A stretch of DNA of 7,349 nucleotides from an uncultured Actinoplanes sp. (GTDB taxonomy: Bacteria; Actinomycetota; Actinomycetes; Mycobacteriales; Micromonosporaceae), in the NCBI GenBank assembly GCA_934667465.1, contig CAKUMG010000265.1, positions 1 through 7,349 on the forward strand, given 5' to 3'. A program made the translations under genes and the position numbers. The notes beneath the pieces were generated by a model. That model searched no databases. It was not told the DNA's origin and saw only the letters and a list, made by a program, of their open reading frames with translations. This document shows, piece after piece, positions 1 to 5,232 of this stretch; positions within the stretch are counted from its first letter, which is position 1; each line of letters begins with the position of its first letter.

Positions 1-549
1 GTGCAGGCCCTGCTCGCGCTGACCGAGCTGACCGCGGCCCGGTTCCCGGCGCGGACCGGCCCGGACGGCGCGGCCGTGCTGCTGGAGGACCAGGACCGCC
101 GGCTGTGGGACCGGCGGGCCGTGCGGCGCGGGCTGGCCGCGCTGGGTCAGGCGCGTGCGGCGGGCCGGGGCCTGGGCCCGTACGGCTTGCAGGCCTCGAT
201 CGCCGCCTGTCATGCGACCGCACCCTCGGTCGCGGCGACGGACTGGGACCGGATCGTGCTGCTCTACGAGGCGCTGGGCCGGGTGGCGCCGTCCCCGGTC
301 GTCGAGCTCAACCGTGCCGTGGCCGTCGCGATGGCGCAGGGCCCGGCGGAAGCACTGTGCCTGGTCGACGAGCTGGTCGTGTCGGGCCGGCTGGCGGGGT
401 CGGCACTGCTTCCCGGGGTACGCGGTGAGCTGCTCGCCCGGCTCGGACGGCGCACCGAGGCCCGCGCCGAGCTGGAACTGGCCGCCCGCCTCACCCGCAA
501 CGAGCGCGAGCGCGACGTCCTGGTCGCCAAGGCCGCGGCCCTCGACTGA
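1..549 (+). CDS. ECF RNA polymerase sigma factor, ECF42/DUF6596 type, C-terminal part (5' end outside window)
   Basis: The 182 codons seen are the C-terminal extension of an ECF sigma factor; the promoter-binding sigma2 and sigma4 regions lie upstream of the window, so the GTG at position 1 is not taken as the start. Visible family signatures are LLEDQDRRLWDR (about residues 28-38 of the visible part), GPYGLQASIAACHA (59-72) and DWDRIVLLYEALGRVAPSPVVELNRAVAVA, split here as DWDRIVLLYEAL (81-92) and PSPVVELNRAVAVA (97-110). A helical tail with LLARLGRRTEA and LTRNERER then leads to the TGA stop. In known ECF42 proteins this TPR-like domain is needed for activity, and they usually lie beside a YCII/DGPF-domain protein; none is present here, so it may lie upstream. 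The gene ends 78 bp before the convergent rpf gene, with a shared hairpin between. Family assignment is confident; the target promoters are unknown. Confidence 0.88.
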   Translation: MQALLALTELTAARFPARTGPDGAAVLLEDQDRRLWDRRAVRRGLAALGQARAAGRGLGPYGLQASIAACHATAPSVAATDWDRIVLLYEALGRVAPSPVVELNRAVAVAMAQGPAEALCLVDELVVSGRLAGSALLPGVRGELLARLGRRTEARAELELAARLTRNERERDVLVAKAAALD

Positions 550-590
550 GCTGGGCCGCGGCCCGGGCCGAGGAACCCTTGACCTGAGGA

Positions 591-620
591 GCCCGGCTGC
601 CCGCAAAGGGGCAGCCGGGC
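591..620. terminator. Bidirectional hairpin terminator between convergent genes
   Basis: A perfect 12-bp stem: gcccggctgccc (591-602) pairs with gggcagccgggc (609-620) around the 6-nt loop gcaaag. It lies 41 bp past the sigma factor stop and 7 bp past the rpf stop on the opposite strand, so it can end both transcripts. There is no U-tract on either side, which is common for actinobacterial stem-only terminators. Confidence 0.8.
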
Positions 621-627
621 GAGTCGA

Positions 628-1293
628 TCAGAGCGCGAGCCGCTGACCCGGGAAGATCAGGTTCGGGTTGCTGAGCACGCCGGAGTTGAGCGTGTACAGC
701 GCCCGCCAGCCGCCCTGCACGTTCTTGACGGCGGCGATCTTCGCCAGGGTGTCGCCGGAACGGACGACGTACGTGCGGCCGGTGGCCTTGGCGTTCGTCG
801 TGCCCCGGTACGTGCTGCCCTGCGACTTCGCACTGCTGCTGTACTTCTTCGTCGTACCCGAGTACTTCTTCGACGAGCTCGAGTACTTCTTCGACGAGGA
901 GGACGAGCCCTGCGTGTTCGTCCCCTTGTAGGACTTCGACGAGCCGCCCTTCTTGCCGCAGGTCGGCCACGCGCCGATGCCCTGGCCCTTGAGGACCTTC
1001 TCGGCGATGCGGATCTGCTGCGAGCGGCTGGCCTTGTTGGCGCTGCTCGCGTACTTCCCGCCACCGTACGCCTTCCACGTGCTGCCGCTGAACTGCAGGC
1101 CGCCGTAGTAGCCGTTGCCGGTGTTGATGCCCCAGTTGCCGCCGGACTCGCACTGGGCGACGGCGTCCCAGTTGACGCCGTCCTTCGCCTGGGCGGCCCC
1201 GCCGGAGCCGAGCAGGACGACGCCGCCGGTGGCGCCCGCGACCAGCATCAGGCCGAGCGAGCGCAGAGTCTTGGTGCGTGCGTGCTGTGCCAT
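628..1293 (-). CDS. rpfA: Resuscitation-promoting factor: secreted Rpf transglycosylase with LysM domain
   Basis: 221 aa. A signal peptide (about 1-36: basic n-region, hydrophobic core [16 protein letters not shown], cleavage near AQA|KDG) precedes an Rpf domain (about 38-115) with [15 protein letters not shown]. Glu49 in CESGG is the expected catalytic residue, and Cys48 with Cys112 (WPTC) forms the usual disulfide. Residues 115-170 are a Ser/Lys/Tyr/Thr linker with heptad repeats. Residues 173-221 are a LysM domain ([13 protein letters not shown] ... [13 protein letters not shown]) that binds peptidoglycan. Rpf proteins cleave peptidoglycan glycan strands and promote growth from dormancy or spores. 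The ATG at 1293 was chosen over upstream in-frame starts because GGAGGG lies 8 nt before it, the signal peptide follows at once, and the upstream codons lie in the riboswitch. The Rpf-LysM order plus a c-di-AMP riboswitch matches Streptomyces RpfA; the symbol is given by that analogy. Confidence 0.93.
   Translation of the reverse strand: MAQHARTKTLRSLGLMLVAGATGGVVLLGSGGAAQAKDGVNWDAVAQCESGGNWGINTGNGYYGGLQFSGSTWKAYGGGKYASSANKASRSQQIRIAEKVLKGQGIGAWPTCGKKGGSSKSYKGTNTQGSSSSSKKYSSSSKKYSGTTKKYSSSAKSQGSTYRGTTNAKATGRTYVVRSGDTLAKIAAVKNVQGGWRALYTLNSGVLSNPNLIFPGQRLAL
841..903 (-). repeat. Three tandem 21-bp repeats in the rpf linker
   Basis: The string gtacttcttc recurs at 841, 862 and 883, an exact 21-bp period. 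The second and third units share gtacttcttcgacgag. On the coding (minus) strand each unit encodes a heptad of the form SSSSKKY, with variants SGTTKKY and SSSAKSQ at the edge, inside the flexible linker between the Rpf and LysM domains. The repeat keeps frame, so unit gain or loss would change linker length without a frameshift. Confidence 0.85.
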
Positions 1294-1301
1294 GAGAAAC
1301 A

Positions 1302-1307
1302 CCCTCC
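1302..1307 (-). promoter_or_regulatory. Shine-Dalgarno site of rpf
   Basis: Minus-strand GGAGGG sits 8 nt upstream of the ATG at 1293 and touches the last base of riboswitch helix P1 (GGCGT, 1312-1308). It fixes the rpf start. Its position makes ribosome access sensitive to riboswitch folding. Confidence 0.85.
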
Positions 1308-1482
1308 ACGCCTGCGAGGTCAGCTGTCGGGTTCGGGCCGAGGAGCCCGGCCGCGCGGTGGCGGCTTCACCCCGAGGCGCGCTGCCGTGTGTGCGGCGCG
1401 CCGAGGAACGTGGGTCCCCCGCTCCATGCCTTTGGGTTGATGTCCCGATCCGGTCGGCGGCAGGACTCGGCGTTACCGACCG
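1308..1482 (-). ncRNA. c-di-AMP (ydaO/yuaA-type) riboswitch in the rpf leader
   Basis: Read on the minus strand, the leader carries the conserved blocks of the ydaO class in order: ACGCCGAGTCCTG near the 5' end (from 1473), GAGCGGGGGACCCA (1424-1411), GGGGTGAAGCC (1373-1363), and CCGAACCCGACAGCTGACC running into TCGC (1336-1314), closed by GGCGT (1312-1308), which pairs with ACGCC (1473-1469) as P1. A variable arm, GGCGCGC with GCGCGCC, fits the expandable peripheral helix. Riboswitches of this class bind cyclic di-AMP and, in actinomycetes, often control rpf-like wall hydrolase genes, which are lowered when c-di-AMP is high. Class assignment rests on these motifs by eye. The exact 5' edge is uncertain by some 10-20 nt; a further GGTCGG/CCGACC pairing is included at that end. 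Confidence 0.9.
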
Positions 1483-1508
1483 TGGGGCCCGCGTCAGCGG
1501 ACCGGCCG

Positions 1509-1539
1509 ACGGTAACCATGCCGGAAGGGCCGCCCGCAA
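1509..1539 (-). promoter_or_regulatory. Possible rpf promoter (weak)
   Basis: On the minus strand TTGCGG (1539-1534) and TACCGT (1514-1509) resemble -35 and -10 boxes with a long 19-bp spacer. A start near 1502 would begin the transcript about 20 nt before the riboswitch. The spacing is not ideal and other hexamers in 1500-1600 are possible, so this is only a candidate. The rest of 1476-1790 holds no convincing gene. Confidence 0.3.
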
Positions 1540-1682
1540 ACTTCTGCACCCGATGGTGAGCTTGTTTACACCTTCGTGGCCGTCTGAAATTCGGTCGGAA
1601 TGCGGGCGTACCGCCGCCCGGGAACGATGTTGCGCCCCGCATTGAGCTGTGCGTTAGCGGCGCTAGCACGCCCGGCCGAGAG

Positions 1683-1755
1683 GGCGGCAGCGTCGCGGAG
1701 CGTTGTCGGCGGGTGCCTCACCACACCGCCGACAACGCCGCGCCACGCTGCCGCC
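1683..1755 (-). terminator. Large inverted repeat, probable terminator of the minus-strand operon
   Basis: Two 30-nt arms face each other across a 13-nt loop (1713-1725). The outer arms ggcggcagcgt (1683-1693) and acgctgccgcc (1745-1755) pair over 11 bp, and the inner arms gcgttgtcggcgg (1700-1712) and ccgccgacaacgc (1726-1738) over 13 bp, with a 6-nt imperfect internal loop between. It starts 35 nt beyond the stop at 1791, where an operon terminator is expected. It lacks a U-tract and is longer than most terminators, so a mobile or regulatory origin is also possible. Confidence 0.6.
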
Positions 1756-1790
1756 CGGGCCATGAAAAGGGGACGAAGCGGCGTGAAAGA

Positions 1791-2111
1791 TCAGCGCGAG
1801 CGCAGCGCCGGGAGCGTGGGAAGCAGCGCCACCCGCAGCCCGAGCCGCAGCGCCGCGAGCGTCAGCGCGGTCGAGTCGGCGGTCGTGTCGAGATCGTCGG
1901 CGTGCGCCGGCTCGCGCAGCCCGAACGCGTACCACCCGCCGTCGGTCGTGGCGCCGATCACCACGTCGAAGTTGCGCAGCAGGTCGTACGCGTCGCGCAG
2001 CAGCTGAGGGGTCAGCTCCGGGGCGTCCATCGTGATCATCAGATGGTCCTGGCGGCGCCCCTCGCGGCGGGCGAGGGTAGCCGGGGCGGCGCAGCGGAAG
2101 TACCGGGTCAT
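1791..2111 (-). CDS. Short DUF2064/TIGR04282-like protein, N-terminally truncated (possible pseudogene)
   Basis: 106 aa from the ATG at 2111. Residues 22-66 (HLMITMDAPELTP ... VVIGATTDGGWYAFGLR) match the middle of the TIGR04282/DUF2064 glycosyltransferase-like family, in which the pattern is roughly LIGMDTPQLTP ... DGGWWLLGLR. Residues 82-101 (ALTLAALRLGLRVALLPTL) match the segment after it. The family normally runs to about 200 aa and begins with a nucleotide-sugar-type half that includes a KTRL motif; that half is absent, and only 41 nt separate this gene from the preceding stop, so it is not nearby in another frame. The C-terminal DVDTPAD-like end is also missing. Start choice is open: ATG 2169 would overlap the upstream gene, 2111 lacks a clear Shine-Dalgarno, and ATG 2039 (82 aa) has AGGA 7 nt upstream and begins just at the conserved block. 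It is last in the M20-GNAT-NSAR gene run. It is either a decayed relic or a small retained domain of unknown role. Confidence 0.55.
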   Translation of the reverse strand: MTRYFRCAAPATLARREGRRQDHLMITMDAPELTPQLLRDAYDLLRNFDVVIGATTDGGWYAFGLREPAHADDLDTTADSTALTLAALRLGLRVALLPTLPALRSR

Positions 2112-2152
2112 GCCGACAAGTGGCCCGGACAGCCCGGAAGGTTGCCCGAAAG

Positions 2153-3259
2153 TCAGAGCGGAAGCCATTCTGTGACGACCGTCACATTCTTGAGGACCTC
2201 CGGCACCGGCACGACGCCCAGCCCGGGACCGGTCGGCACGGTCAGATGCCCGTCCTCCAGCACGAAGGGCTCGGTGAGGTCGGTCGCGAAGTACCGGTCC
2301 GAGGCGGACGTGTCGCCCGGCAGCGTGAAGCCCGGCAGGGCGGCCAGCGCGACGTTCGCGGCGCGCCCGAGACCGGTCTCGAGCATGCCGCCGCACCACA
2401 CCGGGATGCCGTGCGCCGCGCACAGGTCGTGGATGCGCCGCGCCTCGAGATAGCCGCCGACCCGGCCGGGCTTGATGTTGACCACCGAGCACGCGCCGAG
2501 GGTGATCGCCGCGGCGGCCGTCCGGGCCGAGGTGATCGACTCGTCCAGGCAGACCGGCGTGGTGATCCGGCGGGCCAGCTCGGCATGGCCGAGCACGTCC
2601 TCCTCGTCGAAGGGCTGTTCGATCAGGAGCAGGTCGTACGGGTCCAGGCGCGCGAGATGCCGCGCGTCGGCGAGCGTGTACGCCGTGTTCGCGTCCACCT
2701 GCAGCAGCACCCCGTCGCCGAAGCGATCCCGGACCGCGCGCACGGGCTCGACGTCCCACCCGGGCTCGATCTTCAGCTTGATCCGCAGGTAGCCGGCCTC
2801 CAGGTAGCCGCCCACCGCGTCGAGCAGCTCCGGGATCGACTCCATGATGCCCACCGACACCCCGCACGGCACCCGGTCGTGCACGGCGCCGAACTCCCGC
2901 GCGAACGACCGGCCCGCCGCGCGCAGCTCCGCGTCGAGCACCGCGGTCTCCAGGGCCGCCTTCGCCATCCGGTGCCCCTTGATCGGCGCGAGGGCCGGCC
3001 CGACGGCGGTGGCGGTCAGCTCCGGGACCGCCTTGAGCGCGGGCACCAGGGAGCGGCGGAGCACGTCCGCGGCGGCGTCGGTGTACTCGGAGGAGTACAG
3101 CGGCTCGGCCATCGCCACGCACTCGCCCCAGCCCTCGGCGTCCCCGGTCACGACCCGGACGAGCAGCACGTCCCGGGTGGTCTCGGTGCCGAAGGACGTC
3201 CGGAACGGGGCCACGAGCGGCATCGCCACCCGGCGCAGTTCGACACCCTCGAGCTTCAT
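2153..3259 (-). CDS. menC: N-succinylamino acid racemase / o-succinylbenzoate synthase (enolase superfamily)
   Basis: 368 aa, the usual length for the NSAR/OSBS subfamily. It has an N-terminal capping domain (about 1-125) followed by a modified TIM barrel. Catalytic residues are visible: K161-L-K163 on the second strand, metal ligands D189 (VDAN), E214 (IEQP) and D239 (LDES), and K263 (NIKPGRVGG) on the opposite face. R266 follows, an Arg associated with racemase activity in this subfamily. The numbering agrees with the characterised Amycolatopsis enzyme as I recall it. Members racemise N-acyl (often N-succinyl) amino acids through an enolate and many also make o-succinylbenzoate for menaquinone. 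No other men gene is present, and the acyltransferase and M20 hydrolase next door favour the racemase role; menC is the usual database label only. The ATG at 3259 has GAGAGG 7 nt upstream and matches the family N-terminus (MKLEGVELRRVAMPLVAPF). It begins 41 nt after the GNAT stop. Confidence 0.92.
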   Translation of the reverse strand: MKLEGVELRRVAMPLVAPFRTSFGTETTRDVLLVRVVTGDAEGWGECVAMAEPLYSSEYTDAAADVLRRSLVPALKAVPELTATAVGPALAPIKGHRMAKAALETAVLDAELRAAGRSFAREFGAVHDRVPCGVSVGIMESIPELLDAVGGYLEAGYLRIKLKIEPGWDVEPVRAVRDRFGDGVLLQVDANTAYTLADARHLARLDPYDLLLIEQPFDEEDVLGHAELARRITTPVCLDESITSARTAAAAITLGACSVVNIKPGRVGGYLEARRIHDLCAAHGIPVWCGGMLETGLGRAANVALAALPGFTLPGDTSASDRYFATDLTEPFVLEDGHLTVPTGPGLGVVPVPEVLKNVTVVTEWLPL

Positions 3260-3300
3260 GCGTCCGCCTCTCTCCCGCGCGCCCGGCGGCGTGCTCGAGA

Positions 3301-4080
3301 TCATCCTGACGTACGGGGGCCGCGCGCGCTCGTGAGCACGTACCAGCCGGCCCTGTCGAACCCCACGAACCGCGCGCCCCCCGCGATGAGCGTGGTCAGC
3401 GCCTCCCGCACCGACGCGCGCCACGCCGCGGCCGCCGCCGGGTCCGTAATCCGCAGCGACTCGACGTCGCGCGGGACCGCGACCAGCAGCTTCTCCCCGG
3501 CCGGGGCACCGGACGCGCCGGGGCCGGGCGTGCCGCCGGGACCCAGGACGACCGTGCCGCCCTCGGCGGAGCAGGTCAGCGGCGCCGCGCCGGCCACCTC
3601 CCAGCGCACCAGCAGCCGGTCGGACGGGTCCGCGCCGTTGATGACGTCGTCCATCGTTCCGTAGAAGTCGGGCAGGTACTCGACGGGCTCCGCGCCGAGC
3701 TTCGCCAGGTTGAAATACGCGTTGCGGGCCACCAGCGGATCGAACGTCCAGGTGATGGCGGCGGCGCCCCGCGACTGGGCCCACCGGCGCTGATGCTGCT
3801 TGAGCGCGTAGCCGACCCCCCGGCCGGCCTGCCCGGGCGCGACCCCGGCGACGTGGCTGTGCAGCTCGCGCGCGTCGGGCGGCCCGAAGAACGCGACGCA
3901 GCCGCCCACGATCTCCCCGCCCGCGTACGCCGCCGCGACGTAGTTGCCGGCCTTCGCCAGCGCGCGCAGCAGCTCGGTGCCGAGCAGCGGCCGTCCCGGG
4001 TTCCAGATGCCGCCCAGCATCAGGTCGAGCGCGACCAGGTCGTCCAGGGCCGCGACGGTGCGCACCTCGACGCCGGTCAT
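3301..4080 (-). CDS. GNAT-family N-acyltransferase (COG3375 type), likely D-amino acid N-succinyltransferase
   Basis: 259 aa. The N-terminal half is a GNAT fold with the signature of the COG3375 group: IWNPGRPLLGTELLRALA (about 25-42), LHSHVAGVAPGQAGRGVGYALK (73-94, the acyl-CoA loop, here split as LHSHVAGV and GRGVGYALK), ITWTFDPLVARNAYFNLAKLG (109-129, key WTFDPL and RNA-FN), DFYG (138-141) and DRLLVRW (154-160). A C-terminal region (about 196-250: KLLVAVPRD, WRASVREAL, GFDRAGWYVL) also follows the family; a Gly/Pro-rich stretch (180-195) separates the halves. A GNAT protein of this kind beside NSAR and an M20 hydrolase acylates D-amino acids from succinyl-CoA in the described Geobacillus pathway, so that role is inferred here. 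Ala85 replaces the first Arg/Gln of the usual R/Q-x-x-G-x-G loop. The start at 4080 shares ATGA with the M20 stop, implying coupled translation. Confidence 0.88.
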   Translation of the reverse strand: MTGVEVRTVAALDDLVALDLMLGGIWNPGRPLLGTELLRALAKAGNYVAAAYAGGEIVGGCVAFFGPPDARELHSHVAGVAPGQAGRGVGYALKQHQRRWAQSRGAAAITWTFDPLVARNAYFNLAKLGAEPVEYLPDFYGTMDDVINGADPSDRLLVRWEVAGAAPLTCSAEGGTVVLGPGGTPGPGASGAPAGEKLLVAVPRDVESLRITDPAAAAAWRASVREALTTLIAGGARFVGFDRAGWYVLTSARGPRTSG

Positions 4081-5189
4081 CGCAGCAGGTCCTCGATCAG
4101 GCCCGCGACCAGCGCGGCGCGCCCCGGCAGCGCGGCGGCCAGCACGTGCTCGTCGTCGGCGTGCGCGCCGCCGCCGACCGCGCCGAGCCCGTCCAGGGTG
4201 GGCACGCCGATGCCCGCGGTGAAGTTGCCGTCGGAGCCGCCGCCGACGGCCGCGCCGGTGACCTCGGGCAGCCCGAGCCGCGCCGCCACCTGCTGCGCGC
4301 GGGCGAACAGGGCCGCGGTGGCCGCGGGAGGCATCGGCGGCCGGTTGGGCCCGCCGAGGATCTCCAGCCGCGAGCCGGGCAGGACCGGGAGGAGCCCCTG
4401 GATCGCGGCGTCGACGCGCTTCTGCTCCGCGGCGTCCCGGACCCGGACGTCGACAGCGACCTCCCCGCCGGCGGGCACGGTGTTGGCCGAGGTGCCCGAG
4501 GTCGTGAGCGTCGGGGTGACGGTGGTGCCCGCCGCCGGGTCGGCGAGCGCGGTCAGGGCCACGATCTGATGGGCGAGCTCCACGGTGGCGTTCACCCCCT
4601 TCTCCGGCTCGAGCCCGGCGTGCGCGGCGCGCCCGTGTGCCCGTACGCGATAAAGACTGATGCCCTTGCGGCTGGTCTTGAGCGCTCCCCCGTCCGCGGC
4701 GGCCTCCAGGACCAGCGCCGCGACGCAGCCGGCCGCCTCCGCCTCGATCAGCGCGCGCGACGACGGCGAGCCGAGCTCCTCGTCCGAGGTGATCAGCAGC
4801 GTCACGCCGTCGGTGGAGGGCAGCGCGGCCAGGGCGTGCATCGCGAGGACCAGCCCCGCCTTCATGTCGACGCAGCCGGGCCCGCGGACCACCCCGTCGG
4901 CCACCTCCCACGGGCGGCGGGCCAGCGACCCGATCGGCCACACGGTGTCGTGGTGCCCGAGCACGAGGACCTTGCGCGGGCCCGCGCCCAGCCGCCAGCG
5001 CAGGTGCACCCGGCCGTCGCTGACGACCCGTTCCGGCCCGGCTCCGAGGCGCTCGGCGCCCAGCCGGGCGACCACTTCGGTGCTGCGGGCGAGCGCGCCG
5101 GCGTCCGACGACGGTGACTCGCAGGTCACCAGCCGTTCGAGGTCGCCGAGCATCGCCGGGAGTCGCTGATCGGGGCGCGCCGGGGTCAT
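4077..5189 (-). CDS. M20 family metallohydrolase, likely N-succinyl-L-amino acid desuccinylase
   Basis: 370 aa, cytoplasmic (no signal peptide), related to glutamate carboxypeptidase / CPG2-like M20 enzymes. Dinuclear zinc site residues are visible: H79 and D81 (LGHHDTVW), bridging D108 (CVDMKAG), general base E137 and ligand E138 (SDEELGS), E162 (VLEAA) and H343 (GAHADDEHV). A dimerisation domain is inserted at about 178-285 with H190 (AAHAGLEP), which reaches into the partner active site in this family. GGGSDGNF (317-324) is a conserved substrate-side loop. These enzymes hydrolyse N-acyl or peptide amides at an L-amino acid; next to NSAR and GNAT the best inference is removal of the succinyl group from N-succinyl-L-amino acids, making the pathway irreversible. 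First gene of the operon. The ATG at 5189 has a -10-like TAAAGT 7 nt upstream, so the mRNA may be leaderless; a GTG at 5198 is an alternative start. Confidence 0.9.
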   Translation of the reverse strand: MTPARPDQRLPAMLGDLERLVTCESPSSDAGALARSTEVVARLGAERLGAGPERVVSDGRVHLRWRLGAGPRKVLVLGHHDTVWPIGSLARRPWEVADGVVRGPGCVDMKAGLVLAMHALAALPSTDGVTLLITSDEELGSPSSRALIEAEAAGCVAALVLEAAADGGALKTSRKGISLYRVRAHGRAAHAGLEPEKGVNATVELAHQIVALTALADPAAGTTVTPTLTTSGTSANTVPAGGEVAVDVRVRDAAEQKRVDAAIQGLLPVLPGSRLEILGGPNRPPMPPAATAALFARAQQVAARLGLPEVTGAAVGGGSDGNFTAGIGVPTLDGLGAVGGGAHADDEHVLAAALPGRAALVAGLIEDLLR

Positions 5190-5196
5190 GCCGTTC

Positions 5197-5202
5197 ACTT
5201 TA
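5197..5202 (-). promoter_or_regulatory. Probable -10 element of the M20-GNAT-NSAR operon (leaderless type)
   Basis: Minus-strand TAAAGT (TAnnnT) ends 7 nt before the A of ATG 5189, the spacing of actinobacterial leaderless promoters in which transcription starts at the start codon. No clear -35 is seen (CTTACC region only). No good Shine-Dalgarno precedes the ATG, which fits. Confidence 0.5.
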
Positions 5203-5219
5203 CGCAGCGCCCCGGCGGG

Positions 5220-5225
5220 TAAGGT
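5220..5225 (+). promoter_or_regulatory. Probable -10 element or ribosome binding site of the kinase gene
   Basis: TAAGGT (TAnnnT) ends exactly 7 nt before the GTG at 5233, the same geometry as the divergent promoter on the other strand. The same bases contain AAGG (5221-5224) 8 nt before the GTG, so they could instead act as a Shine-Dalgarno. A short inverted repeat, GGCGG (5214-5218) and CCGCC (5227-5231), brackets it. Confidence 0.45.
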
Positions 5226-5232
5226 GCCGCCC

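Noticed and set aside
668..931. Plus-strand frame rich in Phe/Glu/Tyr opposite the rpf linker
   Set aside because: Its repeated YFF-type residues are simply the complement of the 21-bp linker repeats in rpf.
1294..1539. N-terminal extension of rpf to a start at 1539
   Set aside because: The extension would be read through the riboswitch and would put 82 residues before the signal peptide. The ATG at 1293 has a strong Shine-Dalgarno.
1600..2007. Plus-strand 135-codon frame across the inverted repeat
   Set aside because: Ser/Arg/Ala-rich with no motif. It crosses the hairpin and runs antisense to the DUF2064-like gene, with no convincing ribosome binding site.
2120..3664. 514-codon plus-strand frame opposite the NSAR and GNAT genes
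   Set aside because: Arg/His/Gly/Pro-rich with no recognisable domain. It runs against two well-supported genes and spans their junction.
3260..3784. N-terminal extension of the NSAR gene to 3784
   Set aside because: It overlaps the GNAT gene. The family N-terminus begins exactly at ATG 3259, which has a Shine-Dalgarno.
4081..4941. N-terminal extension of the GNAT gene to 4941
   Set aside because: It overlaps the M20 gene in another frame and is Arg/Gly-rich without homology. The ATGA overlap at 4077-4080 gives a natural start.
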